A stretch of DNA of 48,500 nt from Mesostigma viride (Eukaryota; Streptophyta; Mesostigmatophyceae; Mesostigmatales; Mesostigmataceae): contig RPFO01000692.1 in the NCBI GenBank assembly GCA_009746045.1, positions 64,001-112,500 of the forward strand, in the 5' to 3' direction. Below are positions 1-14,572 of this stretch, piece after piece. Numbering within the stretch: position 1 is the first letter of the stretch; every line of letters begins with the position of its first letter. The notes beneath the pieces were generated by a model. That model saw only the letters and a program-made list of their open reading frames with translations, did no database searches and was not told the origin of the DNA. Both the position numbers and the translations under genes were made by a program.

Positions 1-523
1 TGGCATGCAACATAAGGAAAAAACCCGAAAAGAAGAAGAACCCTGAAGAAATTGATAGCAATCTGACACGGACATCCAATTAATTAATTAGACTCGTGCT
101 CCCGTTGGGGAGTCACGGAGCATTAACCCCGATGGATGGATGGATGGATGGATGGGTGCAAACAGTCCTACCGGTCTAATCTATCTACAACAGTTATAGA
201 TCTACACTGTCATCTATCAACATCAACTCTACCCTAGGGGACCTGTCTGGCGTGCTTCGGGACCGTATGTTTGCACACGCGGGCGCTTCCCCACGGGGGG
301 GGGCTCGTTGTCGTCTATGACCTGGGCCCACTTGGCCTTGTCCATCATCTTTTTCCAAATCACGGAGAGGCCTAGGCCCCCCATGTCCTCTACTAGCTGT
401 TCTTTGAAGGTGCGGGCCTTGCGGCTTCTAGCATCCCGGGGCCCGGCCCACGTCAGGAGGTTCCGGCCAGGCTGAGCTGGGCGCAGTCCCGCGGGGGGGC
501 CACGTGAGGTGTCTACGGACATC
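1..523 (-). mobile_element. LINE family A, 3' fragment (5'-truncated, decayed)
   Basis: On the minus strand, about 229-523 encodes the last part of a non-LTR retrotransposon protein, with words such as GPRDAR, KARTFKEQLVEDMGGLGLS and MDKAKWAQV. The copy at 8.9-9.2 kb has the same words. The 3' tail follows at about 76-228. It contains six GATG units (131-154; CATC on the element strand), a conserved block of about 40 bp, and an AATT run (78-90) that stands where poly(A) would be. The same tail recurs at 9.3 kb and 27.7 kb. The fragment lacks all catalytic domains. Bases 1-75 lie beyond the tail and show nothing recognisable. Confidence 0.75.
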
Positions 524-872
524 CAAGGATCACGCCAGCTGCACAAGGTACAACTAGAACTGCATCACAAAACTATACGACACGCAGCAACATTGCTGCC
601 GGCCCACCATGCAGGCCTGGGAGGGATCTAGACCGCATGGGTCGCGACAAAGTCGGCCCGGGTGCGGCGGAATAACACATCAGCCACGGTGCGAGTAAGG
701 GCGAGTGACAGGCGCTGCCGCCAATACGAGGACCACGTGCGGGCAGACCCGCGGGGCGGTCTGACCCTCGAGGTCGAGGCGGTCTTCGCGGCGCTGGCAG
801 CACTCGTGGAAAAACTCTGCTGTCTTGGGGCCCATGGCCCCGAACTCCTCAAGGACAAGGGGAACTGTATTA
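524..872 (-). pseudogene. LINE family B, C-terminal fragment (frameshifted)
   Basis: Minus-strand translation gives, in two frames, VLEEFGAMGP and FFHECC followed by SSYWRQRLSLALTR and a stop at 628-630. These match the C-terminus of the LINE-B copy at 19.2-19.45 kb (VLEEFGAMGP, FFKECC, TSYWRQRLSVALTR). At least one frameshift separates the two halves. Bases 524-627 are probably the 3' untranslated part, abutting the LINE-A fragment. No reverse transcriptase or endonuclease region remains. Confidence 0.7.
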
Positions 873-2137
873 AATTAATTATAACATGCCTCCGTTGGGA
901 GATCATGTAGTACATATTCCTTGATGGGTGGGTGGAGGTGGAGGAAGCCGCGTAATCGAACTAACCTAACTCTAAGCTATCTAGTCTAGAAAATCCTAAC
1001 TACACTACTCAGCAAAACGCCCCTTCCTCTTGGGGGGGGAACTGTATACTCCTTACTTATTCTTTTAGCCCCTTCGTGTATGTGTGTATGCGTTCCCTCT
1101 TTTCCTTCTTAGTTTTGGTTGTTTGTGTTGGTCGTGGTGGTGTGTGTGTGTGTGTGTGTTTTCCCTATCAACCTTTCTTGTTACCCTCTGTCTCCCTCCA
1201 TGTAGGTCTACCTAGATATAGCCACGCGGCTCCCGCGGCCTTCGCGTCTTTCCTCTCAGACAACTACCCTAGTCCTTCCACGGCGTTGGATCGCCACGCA
1301 TCCAGGCATAGTTGTCTCACTTCATACATGCCCATAAGATATAAACTGAAGTTTACCTTTTTTTTTGAAATGCTGGTAAACACAAATAAATATAACCACA
1401 CGGATACCAGTGCTGGAATCTGGTAGCATGTCGTCGACCATAGCAAGATAACACACCGCCTTACCTGAATGAAGCTAGTCATAACACAGTCCGAGGACAT
1501 GCACCCTGGCAATGCCAAATCTATGAGTTGCCAAAGCAGAGTGACTGTTCTTTGTGGCAGTGGGTGGCACTTGCCACTTGTTGCAAGCCCTTTCCTCAGA
1601 CTTGCACTTGCGAGATACTCCCGAACTGGTCCTTTTACCCTCCACGTCAGTTTCTGTGCTGGCGCCTCCTCAATATCATGACAATCCTCCAGCCCCCGTG
1701 TTTGCAATTTGGCACTCAAGGGCCTAAGCAAGCGTCTCTCCAAACGGTCACTGCCCCTAGTGCCACCAGCACACTTGTCCCACCATTCCGCTGCTGCTTC
1801 ATGTCCGCAACTTGCTGGCCTTATGCCAGCATTGAGCCGCGTCTTTAGGCCGTGGAGCAAACCCTGCGCAAGGCAGGGTGCCAAAGAGCCTATTGTGCAA
1901 GGCGGAGGTGGACCAGGAGGTGATCCACCGATTAGTTTCTCTTCCTGCGTGTCGGCAGGAAAAGAGAAGCTTTGATGGAGCTTTGTGCATGGAGGCACGT
2001 GCCTGTGCAAGGAGCACAGGCATGCTTGCACAGGCATGTGTCTGTGCACGGAGATGTTAGCTGTAGCCACACAGTGAGATAGAAGCTCACTATTCAAGGA
2101 GCTATTCCCTCAATAGTCTATCAAGCTTTAGCCCCCG
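873..2137. other. No gene recognised; short (TG)n; downstream flank of the protease gene
   Basis: No supported coding region. There is a (TG)n run at 1141-1159 and a T-rich patch near 1360. A minus-strand open frame of 277 codons spans 1264-2097 but has no domain-like segments and starts just past the protease stop codon. It may be 3' untranslated sequence of that gene. I could not place a polyadenylation site. Confidence 0.4.
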
Positions 2138-7865
<5,728 letters not shown>

Positions 7866-8413
7866 CCATGCGCCCAGACACGCACAGCTATGTGATAAGA
7901 TGACTTATTCTGCTCCGTACATCGCATCAATTTACGTCCTGCGCAGTGTTTGAAAATTGGTACGTCTATTTATTAAGAAGGAATTCCTTCATAATGCTGA
8001 TCGGAAGTTCGGAACCTATTCATCCTTATGCATAGTTCAACAGTTCCAAAGCACGGTAAGGGGAGCAACGCATCAACGGTGTGATGCCGTTCCTGTAACA
8101 TAGCAGTCACTGGGCTTAGCCGAAAAAGGAAGAACGAATTTGAACGCGCGCTCGCCAATATTCTGGGTTTTTGAACGTGGATTATTGCAGAGCCCACGTG
8201 GAGAATCCTGGGAGAATCCTACCCTCTGCCCACTCGCCCACGTGGTAGCGCGTACCATAAATACGAGCGTCTGTACATCCTGGCGCCGCGCCGCCAGCAT
8301 AAGCCAAAATCCACGGAACGGCCCGGCCGTAGGCACCGCCGGGGCCGCCGGCGGCCGCCGGCCGGGGCCTTGGGCTGGGCCTAGCGGCAGGAATGCCCGG
8401 TTGCCCGCTCGCT
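7866..8413. other. Upstream flank of the protease gene; no gene recognised
   Basis: This should hold the promoter and 5' leader of the minus-strand protease gene. I see no convincing TATA box or conserved regulatory motif. A GC-rich segment of CCG and GGC words lies at about 8285-8400, just before the AAGT microsatellite. Confidence 0.4.

Positions 8414-8476
<63 letters not shown>
8414..8476. repeat. (AAGT)n microsatellite, about 16 units
   Basis: A perfect AAGT tract of 63 bp. A shorter AAGT run (about 13000-13017) occurs at the end of a LINE-A-related piece, so these tracts may be LINE tails. From 8477 to about 8844 I recognise no gene. Confidence 0.95.
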
Positions 8477-8844
8477 GAACATGTCGGCACTGAAGCGGTG
8501 CCCATGCCACGGAGTACCCCTCCGATGAGGTACTTTTCTACGCGGATACTTCACCCGCGAAGGCAAGTGGCGCGACTCACTTGCCAAGGTCTGGAGTCGC
8601 AGATAGCAACTCCGCGTCATCCGGCCGGACTATCCAAGACGACTGTACGAGCTCAGCCATGATGACGGGTGTGGGGGTAGGTAGCATGCTAACTCACCCC
8701 CGATAGCCCCGGAGAAGATTAAGGCTTCTCCCGGAGCCTGATTCCGGGCTTATGATCACGACCGAGTCGAAAACACGGAAAAAGAGCTCTGCAATAGTGT
8801 GCAACTCTACCATTGTTTGGTTCCATGTCGGTTACCTATCCGGA

Positions 8845-9440
8845 GTAGGATATGCTGCTCATGTCCGCAATGAGGTCCTGTACCAGGGCATGCCATATAT
8901 CACCAGCACCATTAAGCAGCGGCGCCTGCAGCTCGTAGGGCACCCAGCTCGCACCAACCAGGTAGACACCTCACGTGGCCCTCCCGCGGGACTGCGACCA
9001 GCTCAGCCTGGCCGGTACCTCCTGACGTGGGCCGGGCCCCGGGATGCTAGACGCCGCAAGGCCCGCACCTTCAAAGAACAGCTAGTAGAGGACATGGGGG
9101 GCCTAGGCCTCTCCGTGATTTGGAAGACGATGATGGACAAGGCCAAGTGGGCCCAGGTCGTGGAGGACAACGAGCCCCCCCCCGTGGGGATTCGGGAAGC
9201 GCCCGCGTACGTGTGCAAACCCGCGGGAGACACGCCAGACAGCTTCCCTAGGGTAGCGGGATGTTGTTTGGATAGATCTTGTAGTTATAGTGATGTTGTT
9301 AGATAGATGTTGTAGGTAGCTGTTGTAGATTATTAGATTAGACCGGTAGGACTGTTTGCACCCATCCATCCATCCATCGGGGTTAATGCTTCGTGACTCC
9401 CCAACTGGAGCACGAGTCTAATTAATTAATTAATTAATGT
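8845..9440 (+). mobile_element. LINE family A, 3' end
   Basis: The open frame at 8752-9306 contains GYAAHVRNEVLYQ, IKQRRLQLVGHPARTNQVDT and MGGLGLSVIWK. The RRLQLVGHPAR-type word is typical of the region after the reverse transcriptase of non-LTR retrotransposons. The tail at about 9307-9440 has four CATC units (9363-9378), a conserved 40-bp block and a terminal AATT run. The 5' part is missing; similarity to the other copies begins near 8845. Confidence 0.8.
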
Positions 9441-9690
9441 CGGATACCGGTTTCAGCGCCCATCGCCGTACCGGCCGAACCGGTACTTGCACTCGGCTAC
9501 TGGCGTATCGGCATCTGTTACCGGGCGAGGCAATGGGTACCGGTACCGGTTACCATCAGTTATATTGGTACCGATACACAAGGGCATGAACTGAAGGCTT
9601 AAAAAGTCCCGTGGCCTAGTCGTAATCGTTACCATCGGTTACCGATATACCGATTACCATCCATCGGTTGCACCACCCTCTTCAACGAGG
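9441..9690. repeat. Cluster of TACCG/CGGTA words (ACCGGT palindromes)
   Basis: About a dozen TACCG or CGGTA words lie within roughly 230 bp, including overlapping TACCGGTA and GGTACC palindromes near 9536-9555. The spacing is irregular, so this is not a simple tandem array. No gene is visible. Bases 9691-10019 contain an AATT run (about 9708-9724) and an unremarkable open frame. Confidence 0.75.
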
Positions 9691-10019
9691 ACACTGTCCA
9701 CGTGTCTATTAATTAATTAATTAATGCCCCTCCTAGAAGGGCTGCACCAGCATAGGAGTGTCACACAGTCCCCTGCACAGGATGTGTTGCGTGCACTGGA
9801 GCAGCTTCACCTGGGCCCATGCATCCTCGAGGGCATAAGCACCACTGAGCACGCGTGCAGACGCCGGCTTGACTGCCTAGCTCGCAATCGAGGCCCGAGT
9901 GGTGGGGCTCGAGGTCAGCAAGAAGACAGAGGCGCCCTGGCGGTTGGGCTCACTCAGCCAGTCCGCCCGACCTCTTTCTCCTTGATGGCTCTCGCGTCCA
10001 ATACATGTATAGGGACCGC

Positions 10020-10726
10020 GTCAAGTGGGTAGCTTACTCGAGCCCCAGCTGCGAGGCCGATGGGCGATCTGGACCACCGTATCTCCCGATTTAGGCTCGC
10101 TTGGCACGCTTTACGTGACAATGGCAGGGCCCTAGCTGTGGCGCAAGCCCTTGGGCAAGCTAGAGAAATAGGACCTATTTAAGGTCCTGGTCAGGACTCC
10201 CTGTTCTCAGGTTACTACGGGGCCGAGATGTGGAGGTCCTCACCGCCGACCTTGCCGGCCAGAAAGTTAGACGGCGCGGTCACCAACATGCTGCGGTCAA
10301 TTTTCCGTGTGGGATACGCTGCTCACGTCCCGCAGTGAGGACCTACATGCCTCGATCGGCATGCCACACATCACCAGCACCATGAAGCAGCGGCGCCTGC
10401 AGCTAGAGTACTAAGGGCACTCGATCAGCTCGCACCCGCCAACCAAGTAGACACCTCACGTAGCCCCTCCGCCTGCAGGGCTGCGCCCAGCTCAGCCTGG
10501 CAGGCACCTCCTCAAGTGGGCCGGGCCCAGCAATAGTAGATGCCACAAGGCCTGCCCGCACTTTCAAAGAACAGCAAGTACAGGACATGGGGCCGGGCCT
10601 AGGCCTCTCCGTGATTTGGATTACTACAAGATGATGGACAAGCTAGCTAGGCCAAGTGGGCCCAGGTCCGACCTGAGCCTCCGCTATGATATAGAGGACA
10701 ACGACCCCCGCTGGGTCCAGTGGGGA
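10020..10726 (+). pseudogene. LINE family A, heavily decayed reverse transcriptase C-terminal region
   Basis: Readable pieces in changing frames include HRISRFRLAWHAL (thumb region) near 10075, YYGAEMW near 10215, RVGYAAHV near 10303, and nucleotide similarity to 8.9-9.2 kb through 10720. Compared with the 8.9-kb copy it has many small insertions, several of them palindromic tetramers such as CTAGCTAG near 10642. Stops and frameshifts exclude function. Confidence 0.7.
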
Positions 10727-11660
10727 AGTTAGCGTTTACGCAATGTATATTGTTGCAATGCAGCAATTATGAGAGCGTGGTTGGAACGGAGCTTTGTTAA
10801 AAGATAGGTTTACAGCACTCTTGCACGTGAGTGCTTAGGCACGAATTCGCCAAGTCAAGGCAACACACGTGAGGCGGTCTCGCAAGATGACTAGTTGGCA
10901 CTGGCCTATTCTTTATATACTTATTCACTGTGCTATGCCAGACGTGAGCATGCAGCCTCGGCTGATCTGCTCAGGATTAATACCGGCCTGTACTGTAATA
11001 CTAGTCTGTACAGCGTCCAGATTCTATACAGCAGCCTGGTCTGCTATATACAGGCACAGTGACCACAGAGTACAGTCCACACCACAGTGAATATTGCATC
11101 TGCATCCAATAGTCCAAGACTAAGCCTGCGGTACCACAGTCCACAGGTTAAGGTTCCTATTTTCTGCGTACGACGTATAATAATCCAATACCGTCGTAGG
11201 CACAGTACCTAATTCCAGTCAGCCAAGGAATTACTGTCGGCCCAGTACGCCGTCGGCACATATTTACGCACGACCTCGAATAGCAGCCGGCTCGCGCTCG
11301 CGTGCGACCGGGTAGTCGGAATGCCATAACTTTCTTGATACTAGTCGGAATTAGCTCGTTCCGGTGCCGCTTGAATCGTGGAGTTATGCCAAATCAGGAA
11401 CACGCCAATGCGCTTGGCGTTAACTCCAATCCTTTCTTTTCTAGGAGCTGTAGCAGCTCACACAAGTCTACATACAAACAATTAACACAATGGGTACTGG
11501 ACATCCTCCCTGACTACAATTAAGTCACAACCCTCTGGGCATGATCGACAGCCAGCTTGGAATCCTTGCTATATGTACGGTCCATTACTGGTTCAGGAGC
11601 ACAAACAAATAACAATGAGTCCCTATCCCTTCCTGGGAATTAAGCTCGTTGTGTCGCCCA
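10727..11660 (-). mobile_element. Decayed copia remnant: one LTR plus adjoining internal sequence (C0)
   Basis: 10727-11425 aligns along its length with the 699-bp LTR of copies C1 and C2, from AGTTAGCG at the left edge to GCGTTAACT at the right. 11426 to about 11660 matches the internal sequence next to the LTR, including the purine tract (on the minus strand) before the 3' LTR. All coding sequence and the second LTR are gone. Substitutions and 3-4 bp insertions make it clearly older than C1 and C2. Confidence 0.8.
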
Positions 11661-12044
11661 TGGACAATGAGAGACGTTCACTGACGACCGGTGGACGGCC
11701 TGGGCGGGGCGGACGAGGTCGCAGGCCTGCTAGATCCTGAGGTAAGAATCCTGCACAGCCTATGCACACAAAGGGGAAGGGGAATGGGGCGACGGCCAAG
11801 TCGGGAATGGCGCTGACGGCGCTGCATGGGGACCAACCGGCGGATCTCTGCCCTGACTGCCCAGGCCTGAGCAACAGAGCCAAGGAAGGCGGCGGTGGCG
11901 AGGCGGCCGGGCGGCGCGGGTGAGCCCACACCCGCCCATGCAGCAGGGGAGGGTGGCAAAGCGCATGGAGTGAGCTGGCATTCTAGGGCCGGGGCCCGGG
12001 GAGGAGCACCTACATGGCGGCCTGAATGAATGTATATATAGTGT
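11661..12044. other. No gene recognised
   Basis: A GC-rich stretch with short open frames on the minus strand but no domain-like segments. The left edge is where similarity to copia internal sequence fades. Confidence 0.4.
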
Positions 12045-12110
12045 GGTGTCTTGTTGGCGTTGGCTTTGTTTATTTTTACGTGGTTGCCTTTACTCTGATG
12101 TAAGTAATGG
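12045..12110 (+). mobile_element. LINE family B tail fragment
   Basis: The segment with GGCGTTGGCTTTGTTTATTT and ending CTGATGTAAGTAAT matches the minus strand of 27.53-27.58 kb and, more loosely, the end of the LINE-B insertion at 19.53-19.58 kb. Only untranslated tail is present. Confidence 0.6.
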
Positions 12111-12139
12111 ATGCCACACTCCGCCTCTTAATTATAGAC

Positions 12140-12990
12140 GACACCGAGGTCAACTACCCTCCTTCAGGCCGCTTCAAGCTGCTCGGCATGCAGTTGGCTT
12201 CCCGACTGCGAGGACGACATGACGACACGGATCGGCATGGCGTGGGCGCACCTCCATGATCCACCGCCGCTGGTGGAGCAACCCCGCCCTACCCCGGATC
12301 GTCAAGCGTGACCTCTTCAAGGTCGTCATTCTGACGATCCTGACCTACGGCGCCGAGACCTGGACACTGACGCAGGAGCTGGAGCAACGACTCGACGGCA
12401 CCGGCCGTCAGTCCGTCACCAAGATGCTGCGCAAGGCCCTTAACATCCCCTTTGGTTTGCACATTAGTAATGAGGATTTGTACCCTGATTTGCCCTATGT
12501 TTCCCACATTATTTGGCACAGGCGCCTGGGCCTAGCCGGGCACCTGGCCCGCACAGATCAGGTAGATACATCAGATAGACTAGCTGGCACCAAGCCCGCC
12601 CAGCCCGGCTGGGCGATATGTCCTCACCTGGCGTGCCCCAGGCCGGCGCGCGGCAGGGCCGCCACCCGTGGACTTTTCGTGATATAGACTCGGCATGGAC
12701 ATGTGCTACACAAGACGTGACGGGCTCACACCCGGGCAGCCTCCTGCCGGTTTGTCTGTAATACGGAGGCAGTGAGATGGTGCGCAAGGATAGATGGCAA
12801 GTAGTGATGAAGGAGACCACCCCCAAGTCTGTGGGGGCTCCGCGTGTGACCGCGTATGGCATTCATAGCGATTTGGGCCGCGGTGCCCACGCCCCTGTAA
12901 CTAGGACCTAGATAGCTTACACCATCCATTCCATCCCATGTTCCCCTCCCACTGAGGACTTATGCTCACGTGACACAGTCACGTGTCTAT
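12140..12990 (+). pseudogene. LINE family A, C-terminal reverse transcriptase fragment
   Basis: The frame 12256-12687 reads LTYGAETWTLTQELEQRL, a hallmark of the segment following the reverse transcriptase of many LINEs, then SNEDLYPDLPYVSHI and RRLGLAGHLARTDQVDTS. Upstream (from about 12140) GRFKLLGMQL and MTTRIGMAWAHL appear in other frames, so frameshifts are present. The 3' side ends in CACGTGTCTATTAATTAATT and AAGT units at 12982-13015, against which the PAT element sits. Confidence 0.7.
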
Positions 12991-13015
12991 TAATTAATTA
13001 AGTAAGTAAGTAAGT

Positions 13016-13396
13016 AATCGGGGTTCTCTGAACATAGTTTCTTTATAGTGATACGGAAGGGGAGCCGCTGATGCTAGGTGAAATAGAGCTGGGTGATGTG
13101 ATCGTAATAAGGTTGATTAGGCTTCTAGTGTACGAGTATTACGGATGATATGGCCTAATTGTTGCGGCCCATACCTTGACGGTGTGCTGAGTACCTTGAC
13201 GACGGATTTTTGCGTCTAGGTTCTCCTAGCAGATCTGTGATTGCGGACGGGTTTGCAACAAGCAATATCTGAAGTAAAACTTGACGGCTAAAACTGTTTA
13301 GAGGCCGTTGCCGGATCTGGCCGTTGGTAGAGAGCCGTTGGCCTTGAAACACGATAAAAGCTTGCTCACCTAGCTCATGGCGGTCTCTTTTGTTTT
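13016..13396 (+). repeat. A1 repeat of the PAT element
   Basis: Runs from AATCGGGGTTCTCTG to GGTCTCTTTTGTTTT and matches A2 base for base by eye. It contains the ATG of ORF1 at 13377, so the repeat supplies both leader and start codon. It probably also carries the promoter. Confidence 0.9.
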
Positions 13397-14525
13397 AACG
13401 AAGGCGGCGACAGGGGTCAGGGGCAGCGTAGCTGACGCCCGAATTCCTTTCTGCAAAGCGGCTGGGATGCCGAAGCCCGGGCGGAAGCCAGGTTCGACAG
13501 GTGCTGGGAAGCAATTACCGAAAGCTAATCCCGAGGTGCCGACAGCTACTAAACAGACGGGAAAGGGCCGACTAGGCTGGCCGACGCAGAAGAAAAGGCT
13601 CCATCAGGAGCTCTCCACTTGCTCGGGCCTGCCTGAAGTGTGCGCTGCCTTTGAGGCGGTCCTCGGGACCGACTGGGTAACTACTGTCAGCCGGTGGTCT
13701 GCGGCCCAGCTGGAGTCCGTCGTTGGACTGCTGGTCGACCACGTGGACGGGCCTGAAATTCTGGCAGCAGCGGACCCAAACGAAGCGCTAGTGGCAGCCC
13801 TCCAAAGCGCCCGGGACTTGGCGGACTCGGACGAAGAGGAGATGCAGCCACCACGCCGGCCCACGAAAGGGGCGAAAAAGGGGACGAAAAAAGTCGGAAG
13901 CCCAGCCCCGAGCAAGGGAAAGGCCGCGGGGGATGTGAGGGAGCAGCTCTTGGAGCTGGCGGCTATTATTGGCAAGCAGGGGCAGGCGGGCAAAGAAGAG
14001 GAGGAGGAGGAGGAGTCCGAGGAAGAGGATTTCCTGACGAAATTGAAGGATGCGCTGGCCGGGGCAGATGGGGCTTCCAGGAAGCCGAAAAAGACCAAAG
14101 GGGTGACGCTGCCCACTCGAGCACAAGTGGTGAATTGGAGGGTGCAAGAGAGAGTGCTCCCCGAGGTGCTCGAGGATGCCAACGACAATGGAGGGGGGAT
14201 AAAGAGTTGGATCATGGCTACTCGCCAAGGGGGGTGGAGGAACCAGGAAAGCAGGAAGGTGGTCATGAACATCGCCCTGGCCATGGACACACTCTTCAAG
14301 GAGTTGGGGCCGGCAGCCGGGGAGTTGGCTGGGGTAGAGTATCTCATGAGGGTGGTGGCAGCCATGCTCCTAGTGGAGAGCCAGGGGTCAGGAGGGTGGA
14401 AGGTGGCTGGCCACCTCCTTGCTCTCAAGGAAGATGCCTCCTTGGTGAGCAACCCGGCCATGAAGATGGCCCTGCAAAGCGCCACGATGATGGAGAAGCT
14501 GGGCAAGGCCCAGCAAACCAAGTAA
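13377..14525 (+). CDS. PAT element ORF1 (Gag-like), 382 aa
   Basis: A basic, Pro/Lys-rich N-terminus is followed by a predicted helical part (about 75-150), an acidic Glu/Ser run (about 205-222, EEEEEEESEEED) and a mainly helical C-terminus. No zinc knuckle is visible. Its place before the reverse transcriptase suggests a Gag-like nucleic-acid-binding role; that is inference from position. ATG 13377 is inside A1, and an alternative start (MPKPGRKPG) lies at 13467. The frame is intact and ends before ORF2. Confidence 0.75.
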   Translation: MAVSFVLTKAATGVRGSVADARIPFCKAAGMPKPGRKPGSTGAGKQLPKANPEVPTATKQTGKGRLGWPTQKKRLHQELSTCSGLPEVCAAFEAVLGTDWVTTVSRWSAAQLESVVGLLVDHVDGPEILAAADPNEALVAALQSARDLADSDEEEMQPPRRPTKGAKKGTKKVGSPAPSKGKAAGDVREQLLELAAIIGKQGQAGKEEEEEEESEEEDFLTKLKDALAGADGASRKPKKTKGVTLPTRAQVVNWRVQERVLPEVLEDANDNGGGIKSWIMATRQGGWRNQESRKVVMNIALAMDTLFKELGPAAGELAGVEYLMRVVAAMLLVESQGSGGWKVAGHLLALKEDASLVSNPAMKMALQSATMMEKLGKAQQTK

Positions 14526-14572
14526 ACACCGAAAGGGTAAACCGCTCCCCCTTCCCACTGCCTCTTCCTACA

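Noticed and set aside
1264-2097. 277-codon minus-strand open frame
   Set aside because: No recognisable domain or compositional sign of coding; it follows the protease stop codon and is better explained as downstream or untranslated sequence.
10869-11090. Small ORF in the decayed copia LTR
   Set aside because: It lies within LTR sequence aligned to non-coding LTRs of C1 and C2.
13604-14521. 305-codon minus-strand open frame opposite PAT ORF1
   Set aside because: Antisense shadow; ORF1 has the expected position, start codon and acidic/basic pattern.
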